This document shows, piece after piece, positions 23,515 to 36,171 of a stretch of DNA of 64,000 nt. The notes beneath the pieces were generated by a model that was given only the letters and a program-made list of their open reading frames with translations, searched no databases and was not told the origin of the DNA. The stretch is from Mytilinidion resinicola (lineage: Eukaryota > Ascomycota > Dothideomycetes > Mytilinidiales > Mytilinidiaceae). Every line of letters starts with the position of its first letter. The stretch's first letter is position 1. Both the position numbers and the translations under genes were made by a program. The stretch lies in contig NW_022985444.1 in NCBI RefSeq assembly GCF_010093595.1, positions 678,777 through 742,776 on the forward strand, in the 5' to 3' direction.

Positions 23515-24265
23515 ACCGAATCAACCGCACATACCAAATCTTATTAGACGCCGCGTACCCTCCGCGTACCCATAGCATATTTCCCTGAAACCCTAGAACT
23601 AACACCCACAAATGAAGCCACTGTCAAGAGTATAGCGAGCAGCCACTGAGGTGTTTCCGTACAGGCGGAGCGCACTTATGTTGCTTAAAGCAACGAATCG
23701 AACCGCATGAGACGGATTTTGGTAGACGTGGAGGGTACGTGGCGTGGACGTGGGGTAGTTGTTTTTCGAGACGTCACTAGCTAGCAAGTAGACTCGAAAT
23801 TAGGCGGATGGAAAAAAGATAGCGACAAGGTGCAGAGGTGCTTTGCTGGAAAGCTAGTTCGAAGAAGTAACATAATTGGCCGCGTGAGACGAATTTTGGT
23901 AGGCGTGGAGGGCACGCGGCGTGCGTGTAAAGTGGTTGTTTTTTGAGACCTCATTGGCTGGCAAGGAGACTGGATATCAGGTTAACGGAAAAAGGATTGT
24001 GAAAAGTGGCTGAGGGACTTCGTCAAGGACGCTGGTTAGTTAAAGTTACATAATTGACCGCGTGAGATCGGGCTTGGTAGACGCGGAGGGCACGCGGCGT
24101 AGGCGCTTTTCGAGTTCTGATGGATGGGCCAAGGCGCTCGAAATCAGGCCGTCGGTTTTGGGTTAGTGAAACGGGGCGGAGGTGCTTTGCTCGAAAGTTG
24201 GTTGCTAAAAGTTACAGAATTGACCACATGAGAGGAGAACTTGGTAGACGCGGCGTGTACGTTCC
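23515..24265. repeat. ~178-bp tandem repeat, about four copies
   Basis: The unit core ACCGCGTGAGA...TTGGTAGACG...GAGGGCACGCGGCGT recurs at about 23702, 23880, 24059 and 24223 (spacing about 178, 179 and 165 bp). Copies are diverged by point changes. A fifth related block in reverse orientation lies at about 23525-23570. Between cores, GGTGCTTTGCT and AAAGTTACATAATTG also recur. There is no coding potential. Confidence 0.7.
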
Positions 24266-24399
24266 ACATGTTGTAGTTGCTTCATGTTCACTACGACATC
24301 TTGAGATATGTATCTTTCGAGACCGCATCACACATCTTTCAGCTTCTTCATACTTCCCAACCCCGATCGATCTCTCAAAATATAGTCCTGTCACACCTG

Positions 24400-25260
24400 T
24401 TAGCAACATCTCTTCCAGTGTTCCTCAAGTCTACTCACCGAAACCCACTCCGGAAACCACCCCAAAGTCCAAATCAATGTACTTAGCGCCCCCGCCCATA
24501 TCTTTCCGGTCTTTCCATTCACAAGCTGCTTCACCACCGTCTCCGCAAACACATCCGGCGGCGTCCCACTCTCCTTATTCGCTACCCCCGTCACACTCCC
24601 CTGTATATTCTTCAACACAGGCTGATAGTACGAGTCCTCGGGTAATTTCAGTGGTGGCACACTATTGCTATACCATTGACTTTGAATCATGCCCGCCATA
24701 ACGCTTACCACACCCACTCCCAGTGGCTCGAGTTCAAGTCGTAGCGTGTCGCCCCATTGCTGGATAGCGGCTTTGGATGCGTTGTAGATGGTTTCGTAGG
24801 GGTTCCAGGTTTTGGCGGCTATGCTAGCGATGTTCACGAGCGTGCCTTGGCCTTCAATTAGGAGCGGCATGAACGCCTTTGTCACCATCAACACGCCCCA
24901 GAAATTCGTCTCGAATAGTCGCCTCGCTTCACTCATTTCGTAATCCAGCCATGGCATCACAGTCCCGACGCCAGAATTGTTGACGAGGAAGCCAAGACCG
25001 GCGTGCTTTTCGGCGACCAGCGCTTCGCGCGCGGCGACTACCGCGGCAGCGATGCTGGCGTCAGATGTGACATCAAGCTTGATGGTGGTGACTGAGGGGA
25101 GAGAAGTAAGGGCGGGGTCGATTTTGGAGACATCGCGAGCTGTAGCAAGAACGAGGTAGCCACGCTTTTGGAAGGAGAAGGCGAGGGCTGAGCCAATGCC
25201 GCCGGCAGAGCAGCCGGTTATGAGTACGTTCTTTGGACGGGAGGAATTGGGAGAGCCCAT
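24400..25260 (-). CDS. short-chain dehydrogenase/reductase, Ayr1-like
   Basis: A single exon of 286 residues. It has a Rossmann signature (VLITGCSAGGIGSALAFSF), NNSG, catalytic Ser in LVNIASIAAKTW and YNASKAA (Tyr-x-x-x-Lys), and a long C-terminal segment ending with a hydrophobic stretch (LSTLIWTLGWFPEW). This is the classical SDR layout closest in feel to 1-acyldihydroxyacetone-phosphate reductase Ayr1 of lipid droplets and ER. The substrate is not established. The frame is open upstream to 25383, but no ATG precedes 25260. Confidence 0.85.
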   Translation of the reverse strand: MGSPNSSRPKNVLITGCSAGGIGSALAFSFQKRGYLVLATARDVSKIDPALTSLPSVTTIKLDVTSDASIAAAVVAAREALVAEKHAGLGFLVNNSGVGTVMPWLDYEMSEARRLFETNFWGVLMVTKAFMPLLIEGQGTLVNIASIAAKTWNPYETIYNASKAAIQQWGDTLRLELEPLGVGVVSVMAGMIQSQWYSNSVPPLKLPEDSYYQPVLKNIQGSVTGVANKESGTPPDVFAETVVKQLVNGKTGKIWAGALSTLIWTLGWFPEWVSVSRLEEHWKRCC

Positions 25261-27620
25261 AGCTGCGGGAGATGGAAGCGTTCGACGTAGAGGAAAGCGG
25301 AGGGTTGAAGATAGATGGAAGGGGACGAGTGAAGAATGTCGGTTGGGAATAGTTCTAGAGAAGAAGCGAGGTCGGGATTGCAAAGTTTAGAGGATGAAGG
25401 AAGTTTATTGCGAATTTATAGCTCTAGTCTGACAGCATTCCGGCCTTATATAGCCACTGGTTACCTGTTTCCCTGCCCCACTCGATTCTACAGTTCTCAC
25501 TCGGGCCGACTTACCTAGTTCAGAACGCAGCTGACATCAGCATATCCTGGCGACCGGCCTGAACATCTGGCCGGAAGAGTGTGATGGCATTTTGAAGGCC
25601 GGGTGGCTGATTGTGCGAATTTTCTTAATCTGCTCGGCGCCAGTGATGGTTTCTATGCAGTGAATGTAGAATAAAGAGCTGGGAGAATTTTAGGGGACAG
25701 AATTAGCCGGTCGCACTAACCGGAAGGAGATAAAGTCGCGGGATGTGATACTCAGTTATCTTCTTCGAGGATGCAATAAAAGTGTAGACGGCTGTGGGCT
25801 CTGAGTTCCTCATGGAGTATTTGGGGCGATGTAGACTGCACACTGTCGACGAATGCAGGCTCATGGTGTGGGTGTGGATCAGAATATCTTATCCTGGCTC
25901 GACATGAGTGCTACAAGTGGTATTCTAGCTCAACAACACGTTCACTAGCGATCGATGTGTTGGATTATGACAATCACCCACAGCAATCAATACTAGTAGC
26001 AAACAGGGCGCCATCATGTACATAATGTCGCGTTCTATCAATGTTCAGATGCCTCGGCCTGCAAACTAACACAATAGTGTCGTTGGATCAAAAGAACCCT
26101 TCCAAAACTCACATGACCACTGAGAGGCTTTTGGTGTGAGACTTCAATCCCATGCAACGGTGATGGTCCCTATCGCGCCTTTTTGCTTTACTTCATAATT
26201 CAGTTCTCAAGGCTCTCCCCACCACACTCCCGAGTCTTCAGTAACTAGCATCTCAACATACCCCTTCAGATCATCACGAAGAAGAAAGTGCGCGTCATCA
26301 CCACTTCCTTTCCCCCACTGCTTCGTCCAGATCTCCATCGCGCTGAGGTCGTAGTCGTTTTCTCCCACCACTCCTCCATACCGCTCTTTTCCTCCTCCGG
26401 TTGTATTTCAGACCGTAGCGTCTGACCATTGCTGAAACCGGACATTATGTACATGATTCACCCCATAATTGCTACCATCGCCCCTGATTGCTACTAGCAT
26501 TGCTTGCTGTAGGTGATTGTTCTAATCCAACACCTCCGGGTGTTCAACCACCACTCCATCATTCACCTCGCCTGCACCCGTTATTCGCCCACTCCTCACT
26601 CCATACCAGGCTTTTGTGAAGATGTTGATCCCTCACAACGACAACATCGGGAGCACCCACTCCATGAACGGTGATCGTCAGGCCATTTGCTCCACCGCTC
26701 CCACCACTTCCACCATTCCATAGCTCTTCAATCATCCGCCACCAAAGCACTCCTACACTCCTCCCTCGGGTCTTCTTCTTCATTAGTGTTCGTCAACCCT
26801 CTCTCAACCCCGCACCACCCCCACCACTCCATGTTAGCTCTGTTCGCACGCTGTTTTGATCTTCCACCACCACCAACCAAGGAACCATCAATACCACTTG
26901 GTGGGTTCAACTCCGACCAGTCGATCGCAAACTCTGCCTTGAGCTTTTGAACCAGTGCCCCATTTCCCCTTCCGCGCCCATGAAAACGGGAGAGGAGAGA
27001 GCGGGCGACGTTATATACCCCTCGCAAAAGAATTCAAGGGCGGTATTAGTCACCCGCACGTGAATCGCACGTGAAAACCGCACAACTTACATTACCTCTG
27101 AGCGGAGGTCACGCACCGACACCACGTGTTTAGATACAAGACGAGACTTATCGGTCGATGAAATGCTCTGGACGTTATAGTTCTACATACATTGACATCG
27201 ACATGACATCCCCGGTTACCGAATCCTGATTATACAAGTTCGTGCTTGAAATGAGGTGTGGCACGCTGGATGACTCCCTCTTCTTTGCTAGTCTTGAAGC
27301 GCACAAGTGATGGATAGAACGAAGGAAGGGATTGAATCAGGGGGAAAGAAATGAGGGTCTGCGGCGGGGAGTTCGTGATGTCATGTTTTTCGCCGTGATG
27401 GTGGTGAGGTAGTAGGGAAGATAAGAGGAGGGCAGGGGAGGAGGAGTGCGAGAAGGATTGTGGCGGTGAGTATACAGGAAGTGAACGGAGCACGAACAAA
27501 ACAAAAGAAATACCAACAGAACGCCCAAAACCAACGCCTCATACAAGACCTCCAAACACCGTAGAAGAAAAGCACTTCGTGATAATGATACAATCCTCTC
27601 CCTTTCACCTTCCCACTCCA
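25261..27620. other. long gene-free interval
   Basis: About 2.3 kb of low-complexity, CCACCA/TCTTC-rich DNA (26200-27000) with many overlapping short frames and no recognisable protein. Three CACGTG-containing sites lie close together at about 27055-27130. Confidence 0.45.
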
Positions 27621-29873
27621 CTATATCCAACTCCCGTCCCTCGGCGGACTGCGCGCCATTGTCCCCTCCCCCGGCCCAACTCCCTTGCCCGTCGGACTTC
27701 GCACTGGGCTTCTTATACCCTTCTCTCTCGGCGACCCAACGACACTCGCCGGACTAACCGGATTCATCCTCAATCCACTCAACCCTGGCTGTAGTGGCGG
27801 CGGCACCGCACTCCCCCTCGGGGTAGGTGGGAGTACCTTATTCCGCGCTGCTTGTAGATAACTACCGCTATTCTGCGGCGTGATCATCGAGAACGCAGAG
27901 GGGCTCACCACAACGGGAGCGAGCGCTTGGAGCGGCTCGTTAGTCTGCCTTGGGAGATCTGTGTCCGAATTTGAGTCTGAGTTGTCATTGGAAGAGAGGT
28001 CAGAGGGTGCTTGAATGGGTAACCCGAGGGATTCGGAACCGCTGGAGTCGTTCGACTCGTTGCGGCGCAGGTTGCCCGGTTTTTGTGATTGAGGCATGCG
28101 TGTCGCGGCGATGCAGTCAGCTGCAGCAATCGCGGCGGGGGCGACAGAGAAGCGGAGGCCGATTTGAACGGTGGCGCTGCTGTCGTTACTGTCGTCGCGT
28201 CGGTGGCGTTGGGAAGAGAAGAGAGGAGACGGAGGGTTCAACCACTGGAGGGAGGCTTCGTGGACGTCGGTGACGGAGGGGGCGGTGCTCATAGAGGTCT
28301 GGCGTTTGTCGGCTGCAGAGAAGGCAGGCTGCTTTGCGGTGGAGGAAGGGGTGTAGATCGTGGCTGGGAGACGGGGTATCTCTTCTGCGCGGGTGGGGAA
28401 GAGGGAGTAGCTTGATTTTGCGCGCTTGTGGCTAAAGTTGGCCGTGAAGCGGTTGCCTTCTACTGAGAGGGGTGCTGGTGGGAGTGGCCATTTTGATGGA
28501 TCGACTCCACGGGGGGTTGGGGTCATTGGGCTTTTGATTGACTGCGGTCCCTTTTCGAGTCGGTTGTAGTAATTCATCTCTTCTGGTTCACCGTCCATGC
28601 GTTGTTTTTCGTGAACAAGGCGATCCTGGCTAGCTGGTCGGTGCATCATTGGACCACTGATGTTCATCTCGAGGTCGCTTGGTCCGAAGAAACGCAGCTT
28701 AGGACGTTTTTGCCGTGGAACGCCAACCGGCTTGATGACCATTCGGCTCGCATTTACGCGAAGGAATAAGTGGATGAAGGAGATGAAGATACCAGAAGCG
28801 AACAAAGGGATCTCGGCAATCCTGCTAGTAGCGAGAGACTCGTCTAGGTCATGACGGCGGACCTGAATGTGGAACGGAAGAAAGAGTGCCTGCTGACTTT
28901 AGATATGAACACAACACGAAACAACACGGAAACTCACGTATAAGATCGTGGTTGCACAAAGGTAATAGCATATCCGAGAAGCTACAATCCGCTCGTTTGG
29001 ATCCACATTGATGCTTCTCATGAGTTGCATGCTGATCACCGCAGCGAGTATAAGGAAAGTGACGACAAATACTATAATTATAACCAGGGTAATGAATTCG
29101 TAGCGAATGGGGAACCAAATCAAACTACCAATGCAGTGATTCGGGCTCACCCAGATGATCGTCGGAAGGAGTGTGAGTATTAGCAGGAACAAGACGACTC
29201 CTAGGCAGATTCTTGTTGTCCATCTGCTACGCGGAGCAAATCGATCAGCTTTTAGGCCTCGGATGGCCACCTCTGCTCCGAAAACTATATGCAGATATCC
29301 TAGAAGGAAGAGGGCTGCGGAAATAGGTCAGCAATGCAACACTGCTGAAGAGGTATCTTGGGGTCTGCTCTACCAGGATATGTAGCCATTGCAATGCCCC
29401 TACATCCTTTGATTACAAGACTATCGAGGGCAGTGCTCTGCACCGTTATGAAAACAATTTCCTGTATTGCGATTCCGGAGGCGAGCACGAGTGGAAAGAC
29501 TTCGGCGGGGTGTACGTTCAATAGGAAACCGAGCTTTCTAAATAATGTCAGCTCAGTTGATAGAGAACCTGTCGGGTACAAACTTTGGTCGTAAAGGAAC
29601 CTGATAGGCTGCTACTCGGCGAGCATCGTTCAATATTCGTGCGATCATCAACAATACCAAAGCTAGACTGAACGCTCCCAGCGTGACGTGCATTGTCCTC
29701 AAGGTCTGTACTTGAGCGAGCTGGAGGCTCTTGATCACCTGCTTGGTGTGGTTCGTCGCTGGCCACGTAGTGCCCGAGTGTGCAAGCGTCGAGTTAACGG
29801 TTCCGTTCGAAGCATCGGAGCTCTGGCCTCGCTCGACGAGGAGGCCGACGACGACGGCATCCCATTTTTCCAT
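27621..29873 (-). CDS. seven-transmembrane receptor-like protein with long Ser/Pro-rich tail
   Basis: Four exons (29873-29584, 29537-29374, 29314-28938, 28862-27621; introns 46, 59 and 75 nt) give 690 residues, all junctions in phase. The N-terminus has N-glycosylation sequons (NGT, NST, NHT). Seven hydrophobic segments follow: LGAFSLALVLLMIARI; FPLVLASGIAIQEIVFIT; ALFLLGYLHIVFG; LGVVLFLLILTLLPTIIWV; FITLVIIIVFVVTFLILAAV; ICYYLCATTILYV; and FASGIFISFIHLFLRV. A ~390-residue cytoplasmic tail is rich in Ser, Pro and SPxK/TP sites (SPMTPTPRG, PTPRG, SPREKG), suggesting phosphorylation. The topology is GPCR-like; no ligand or class can be assigned by eye. Confidence 0.75.
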
Positions 29874-31731
29874 ATTGTAGCCGCGCTTTAGGAATGTACA
29901 AGAAAGAAGGGATTCTCGCTGAGGACCAGCAGCGGCTAAAAGAGTGAAGAAATTAGGAAACCATGGAGATAGAAGATTGATGATGAACGTGAGAAAAACA
30001 CCCGTTCAATCGTCAGACAAAGGCCAGCTTGGTTGAATCTGCCAGCAATGAGTAGAACGAAAAGAGCGTCAGAGCATGAAGGCTGTCGGCCAGCAACGCC
30101 ATATGAGACGGGAAAAGGTATATGAGGAGCGCCTGACTTGAAGGAGGGTAGCAGAGAGTTTCGTGACAGCGGTCCTGCGGCGTCCGTCACTCCAGTAGCT
30201 GCGCGCGAAGCATTAGCACAGTCCATCCTAGGTGATGTCAGTTCCGAAGTGGCAGACGCTAGGTCGAGAAAGGGTTTCAAGCTCATGCAGGTCCTGGCCA
30301 TGGTGGAGAGCCATGCTGTGCGGGCGAAGGAGACCCGTCCGAAGGCCGCAGCATGCTGCAAGCCACCCGCCATATGGTAATTGGGCCGTGCTATTTCCAT
30401 GCTGCGAGGCTGTTACCCGCGCGCGACGATACGGTGGCACTGATAGTATGAAAATGAGGTTATCGGTCGCGGTCGGAGTCAGTGTATGAATCCGCCCCTG
30501 CTACTTCTGCTTCTAACATGCTCCTCTCGGGATCCGTAGAACAGTCAGTGCTCGTCGTACAGCTCTCAGGAAGCCTGTTTGAACAGCGGCTGGTGCAGAG
30601 ATCGCGACTACTGGAGGGAGGGGTGGTGGGGGAGCGCCTTCAGACGTCTTGCGGTTTGGGTGTGCGGCAGACAGAAGGGTGAAACGCGTGGGACGGCAGA
30701 CATGGGACGAAGCGAGAACTCGGAACGGCAAAGACTCAGACGGTAGCAAACGCTTGTTCAGTATGCATAATAGAGCGCGGAAATACGAGAAGGAAGTAGA
30801 AGCAACGCCGCGCGTGCTGGATAGGCATTGGGTGAATTGGCACTGGGGATGCTGGAGAAACTCCCACTGGCCGTCTGAGCGAAGACGCCCAGGCCCACAT
30901 ATCAAGCTCGTCCCGGGTGCGATCATAGCGGCGGCAACAATAGCGCCGGATCTAGAGCGTGAAGCCTAGCGTAAATCTTGGACCCGCGAGGATGACGATG
31001 TGGAGGGTGATAGCGGACGTTGCAAAGAGTGAATGTCCGTCAGGAGACTCGCATTCTCCTGCACGCCAGTGGCTGGAAGATGCCGCGCTGTCACCGCGTC
31101 ACGGCTGCAAGGCCACCTGTCATGCTCATGCTGGACACTCGATAGGGTTTTCTCGGAGCGCTGCCCGCGGTGGTGGGATGCGTGGCGGGGTGTGTGAGGG
31201 TTGAGGAGGTGGAGTTTCAGAGAAATGGGGGGTGTCAATCGCTCGCGTGGAGAGGCCCCTGCGTTTCGGAAGCATCAGCCACATGGGCAAGCTTCGCCAA
31301 CCACGGCGGGTAGCTCCATTGCATCTTGCTCCGCGAAAGAAGGCCGGTAGGGCTGGCCACTAGACTACTATATCGGAAGCTATCCGAGCAGATGCATTGG
31401 ACGGCCCTGACTCGATTCATTCTGGAATACCACTCGAGTCGGTTGCCACCATCCCGCACTCCACATCGGATGGGTGTTCGCACATCACAGCTTGAGAAAA
31501 CAACCGGTTGATGCAGTAGATTCCCCTTTATTGAACCGGCCTGGCAATCGCCATCACGGACATGTTCTCAGTAGCGAAAACGGAACAAAACCCTGGGTAT
31601 CATGTTGAATGTGGACATTATGCCAGTTCACCCATCGCTTGATGCTCGAGCGAGTTGAACATTTTTGAAGCCGCCGACGCCTACTTACTGCCCAAGACCC
31701 CTATCATGCCGTCATGTGCTCCCTGCTGCAC
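29874..31731. other. long intergenic region, no supported gene
   Basis: Several 60-150-codon frames on both strands have no motif, signal or splice pattern that convinces. It probably holds the receptor promoter and the 3' flank of SER1. Confidence 0.4.
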
Positions 31732-33199
31732 TTATACTGCCTTCGCATAGCCCTCGAGGTAGGCCACAAGTTTCTTTGCGCCGTCCAACGACACGGCATT
31801 ATCTGTGAGTTGATAGCGGGTTAGCGCAACTGCTGTTGCTGACGACGCCTTTCACGTGTTCTTGGGACCGAGACTGTTGCAGCAAATGTCATAGATCCGG
31901 CGAACTGGTGTTCCATAGTCGAGGGACTGCCAGAAATATCGCAGGGCACTAAATGCTTGTAATAATGAGACTGAGCGACTTACAGTTACTAGCACGAATT
32001 CCGCCCACACTCCGGTGCCCTTTGAGACCCAGCAGCCCTACTTTCTCAGCTCCAGTCAAGAAGGCTTTCTCCTTCTCCGCGTCACCCCCGCCGACTCTGA
32101 AGCAGATGTTCATCCGGCTGCGAGCTGACTTGTGCGGTACCACGCGGTACACCTCCGGATATTTGTCAAGAACCCCATATATCATTGCGGCCTTGTCATT
32201 CGAGACTTCTTCCTGGCCGCTGATCTTCTTGACCCCGTACGTTGATTCGAGCCCAGACATGACCTGACCAGCAATCCAGACGTCGAAGATCGGCAGCGTG
32301 TTATACAGGCTGTTGTTCTTCGCAATGGTGGGCCAATCCAAGACAATCGGGCCCACAGGCAGTCCCAACGCCCTCAGCAGCTCGGGATCAGCCGCGGCAG
32401 AAGCCGGTGGGAGCAGCGACTTCCGCAGTATGACAATCGTTATGCCAGTGTTGCCAATGTTCTTCTGGGCACCGCCGAAGATGACGGCATACTTGCTCAC
32501 GTCGACCTTGCGGCTAATGAAGTTGGACGACATGTCTGCGACAACCAGTGGCGCGTCTTCGCCTTCCAGGCTCTTCGGGAATGCGGGGAACTCCACACCG
32601 TCGACGGTCTCGTTGTCGCAGAAGTAGGCGAAGGCAGCTTTCTTGGAGGGGGTCCACTCCGACTCGGGCGGGATGACGCCGAATTTGCCGTCGTTCGCTT
32701 TCCTCGAATCCACAGCTACGTTGACATGTTCGGCCCCTACCAGCCTCGCTGCCTCTTGTGATGCTTTCAATGACCACGATCCCGTTACAAGATAGTCCAG
32801 CTTCAGCTCCTCTGCGACCTCTTTCTGTAGCCGCTTGAAGACCGCATCACCCCAAGATTTCACGCTTCCCGAGCTGCCTAGCTCCTGCTCTGCTGCTTTT
32901 ACCCGCCGCTTTTCAACCCAGATTGACACTAGATTGTACACAACGGCGCTGAACTCGCCACTTCCGCCGCTTTGGAGGAACAGGATCTCGTAGTCATCGG
33001 GGATATCGAGGAGCTTTGCGAGGGAGGTTTTTGTGTTGGCTAGGATCTCGTTGGCGTCGGCAGAGCGGTGGGAGATTTCGCAGATGCCAATGCCTTTGTC
33101 TTTGTAGTTGAGGAGGACTTTGGCGGCTTCTTCGAGTACGTTGGTGGGCAGGGGAGCCGGGCCAGCGCCGAAGTAGTGGACGTCTGAGCGGGCTACCAT
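31732..33199 (-). CDS. SER1: phosphoserine aminotransferase
   Basis: Two exons (33199-31984 and 31802-31732) separated by a 181-nt intron give 428 residues. It is a class-V PLP aminotransferase: the start has VHYFGAGPAPLPTNVLEEA, then GICEISHRSADANEIL, FLQSGGSGEFSAVVYNL and the PLP-lysine segment FGGAQKNIGNTG. The end has GLLGLKGHRSVGGIRASNY with the final exon NAVSLDGAKKLVAYLEGY. It converts 3-phosphohydroxypyruvate and glutamate to 3-phosphoserine and 2-oxoglutarate in serine synthesis, in the cytosol. The short last exon is needed for the conserved C-terminus; without it the frame ends early inside the intron. It is divergent from the homoaconitase gene, with 393 bp between starts. Confidence 0.93.
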
Positions 33200-33592
33200 G
33201 GCGTCAATTGAGGTATTCTAGTGTCCGAGGGGTACAGATAGTGCTGGAGTTAGACAGAGGTGTTGGTGGTGGTTATGAGGGTTTATGTAGATTTTGCGTG
33301 ACGGGATGGAATGACTCCGTCACGAAAGCCGACTTCGGGGATGCAAACATAAGACATCGAGCTAGTAAATGCGCGTGACAAACAATTACTTTATACTCGA
33401 CAGTCATAGTGTGTGCACTCCACATTCAGATCGCGGGGCAATATACGAAGAAGTCGCGGGCCAATTGCAGTGGAGCAATATACGTGACGAGATTGACGCC
33501 GATTCGGAGGAGAATTGGGGCTTGGCGGAGACCCCCGGCGAAGAATTTCACGACTCAACGCCACGAGCCCGTCACCATATGCCACTGTCCGG
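33200..33592. promoter_or_regulatory. shared bidirectional promoter, SER1/LYS4
   Basis: 393 bp between two divergent amino-acid biosynthesis ATGs. ATGACTC at 33311-33317 matches seven bases of the cross-pathway control (Gcn4/CpcA) site ATGACTCAT. A weaker GACTCA core lies at 33552-33557. Regulation by CpcA is inferred from the motif and the pathway. A short upstream ORF (ATG 33578) precedes the LYS4 start. Confidence 0.45.
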
Positions 33593-36171
33593 ATGGCGAT
33601 GACAACACGAGCGGGGAGGCTGCTGAGCCGTCGCACAGCTCTGGTATGCTTTATACATGCTTCAACAACCCCAATTGCACCCTCGGAGCCGGCTAACATT
33701 CACAGCTTCGGCCAAGCATACCGCTACGACCGGCCGCCTCGCACCTCCGTCCATGGACTGCGATCCGGCAGCTTTCAAAAACTACATATGGATTAGATAG
33801 CCCTGACGTCTTCCCTTCCATGAAAGAAGGCCCTGGCGCCGACTTCCTCTCGACCTTCCGAACCACGACCACCATCCCTCAAACGCTCACCGAGAAGATC
33901 GTCCAGAAATATGCTGTCGATATCGCGCCTGGGAAAATTCTCAAGTCTGGGGACTATGTCTCCCTCAAGCCACATCGATGCATGACGCATGACAATACTT
34001 GGCCAGTGGCACTGAAATTCATGTCTATTGGAGCTTCCAAGATCGACAACCCGGACCAGATTGTCATGACTCTAGACCACGATGTGCAGAACAAGAGCGA
34101 GAAAAACCTCACCAAATACCGGCAGATTGAGGAGTTCGCCAGGAAGCAGGGCGTCCGATTCTACCCTGCTGGCAGAGGCATTGGCCATCAGATAATGGTA
34201 GAGGAGGGCTATGCTTGGCCAGGGACTCTCGCCGTGGCCTCGGACAGCCATACGAATATGTACGGAGGCATTGGATGCCTGGGAACGCCCGTGGTGCGGA
34301 CCGACGCAGCGAGTATCTGGGCAACAGGCAGGACCTGGTGGCAGATCCCACCTGTGGCCAAGGTGAACTTCACAGGAACTCTACCCGAAGGTGTCACAGG
34401 GAAGGATGTCATCGTAGCACTATGCGGCCTTTTCAACAATGATCAAGTCCTGAACCATGCCATCGAGTTTACCGGAAGCCAAGAAACGCTCCGCAGTCTT
34501 CCTGTTGACCACCGGCTAGCTATCGCGAATATGACCACCGAGTGGGGTGCTCTTACTGGCCTATTCCCAATCGATGCCGTGCTTCACGGATGGCTGCGGG
34601 CAAAGGCCACAGAAGCCGCCATGTATGAATCCGAGTCACAGCTTATCGACACCAGTGCGAGCAAGCAATTCCAGCATTCAGAAATCGATAAGCTTTTCAA
34701 AGCCACCGGGATTGCAGGACAGCAAACTGGACCCATATTCACCCCGGCCCTCAGCGCGGACAAAGGTGCAACTTACGCCAAGGAGCTCTTCCTCGATCTG
34801 TCGAGTCTTTCGCCCTACGTTGCCGGTCCTAACTCTGTCAAGGTCGCCACGCCTCTGAAGGACCTTCAAGCCCAGGATATCACTGTTAACAAAGCTTATC
34901 TTGTTTCTTGCACCAACTCTCGTGCTTCAGATATTGCCTCAGCCGCCAAAGTGTTCAAAGATGCTGCTGCGGCGAATAATGGCAAGATTCCAAAAGTCCC
35001 TTCCCATGTAAACTTCTATATTGCTGCTGCGTCTCTCCAGGAACAACGCGCAGCTGAGGAGCAGGGCGACTGGCAAATTCTTCTTGAAGCGGGAGCGCAA
35101 CCTCTACCATCTGGATGCGGACCTTGCATTGGCCTTGGCGATGGCCTTCTTGAGCCAGGCGAAGTCGGCATCAGTGCTAGCAACCGGAATTTCAAAGGTC
35201 GGATGGGCTCCACGGATGCCAAGGCATATCTCGCCAGCCCTGAAGTTGTAGCTGCTAGCGCACTTTCCGGGAAGATTTCAGGACCCGGATGGTACGAAGC
35301 TCCCGCTGACTGGGCTGGCGTGCAGCTCGGAGAAGGCGACGGTGTAAAAGAAGAAGACCGCATGTTGACCATTGAGGACATGCTCGAGAAAGTCATCAGA
35401 CAAGCCGACGAAATGATCCAGTCGGCCGAGCCAGCTGAAGCTTCCTCTGCGTCTACCCTACCGACGGCCCCTGAGTCAGAAAGCCTTACGACCATCCTCC
35501 CCGGATTTCCCGAAAAGATTGGCGGCGAGATCGTCTTTGTGGATGCCGATAACATCAACACCGATGCCATCTACCCGGGCAAATACACATACCAGGACGA
35601 CGTTCCGCGCGACATCATGGCCGAAGTGTGCATGGAGAACTATGACACCACATTCCGCTCAACCGCTAAGGCTGGCGATATCCTAGTCGCTGGCTTCAAC
35701 TTCGGTTGCGGAAGCAGCAGAGAGCAGGCCGCTACCGCTATCCTCGCTAAGGGCATCCCTCTTGTAGTTGCTGGTAGCTTCGGCAACATCTTCAGCCGCA
35801 ACAGCATCAACAACGCGCTTATGGGCGTTGAGGTGCCGAAGCTTACGAACCGTCTCCGTGAGGTATTCTCGGAGAAGGAGGTCTCGACAAACCAGCAGGA
35901 TATAACCGAGCCAGAGAAGAACAGCGATTCGCTAGACTCGTCGAAGCCGGGCCCAGTCGCTCAGCCTGCACAGGCGAAGCAGTTGACCCGCCGCACGGGC
36001 TGGACGCTCGAGTGGGATGTCAAGAGGAGTAGGGTCAATGTGCAAGAAGGCCCTGGAGGTGAGACGTGGAGTGTCAAGGTTGGTGAGCTACCGCCGAATG
36101 TGCAAGAGATTATTGCGCTAGGTGGGTTGGAGAACTGGGTCAAGAATAAGATTGGGATGAGCCAGGCTTAG
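33593..36171 (+). CDS. LYS4: homoaconitase, mitochondrial
   Basis: Two exons (33593-33643 and 33706-36171, intron 62 nt) give 838 residues. The N-terminus is a mitochondrial presequence ([17 protein letters not shown], then Arg/Ser-rich). The aconitase-fold landmarks are [30 protein letters not shown], the [4Fe-4S] Cys motifs [13 protein letters not shown] and [11 protein letters not shown], and swivel-domain [20 protein letters not shown]. The gap between the domains and the C-terminal [18 protein letters not shown] fit homoaconitase rather than aconitase or isopropylmalate isomerase. It converts homocitrate/homoaconitate to homoisocitrate in the alpha-aminoadipate lysine pathway. The intron was chosen because it joins the leader in phase to [13 protein letters not shown] ~35-residue acidic insert ([20 protein letters not shown]) lies near the C-terminus. 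Confidence 0.93.

Noticed and set aside
26266..27027. Overlapping Ser/Pro/His-rich or Gly-rich frames
   Set aside because: They come from low-complexity CCACCA/TGGTGG DNA. No homologous domain was recognised.
29936..31483. Several 80-154-codon frames on both strands
   Set aside because: Mutually overlapping, GC-driven, without motif, signal peptide or splice logic.
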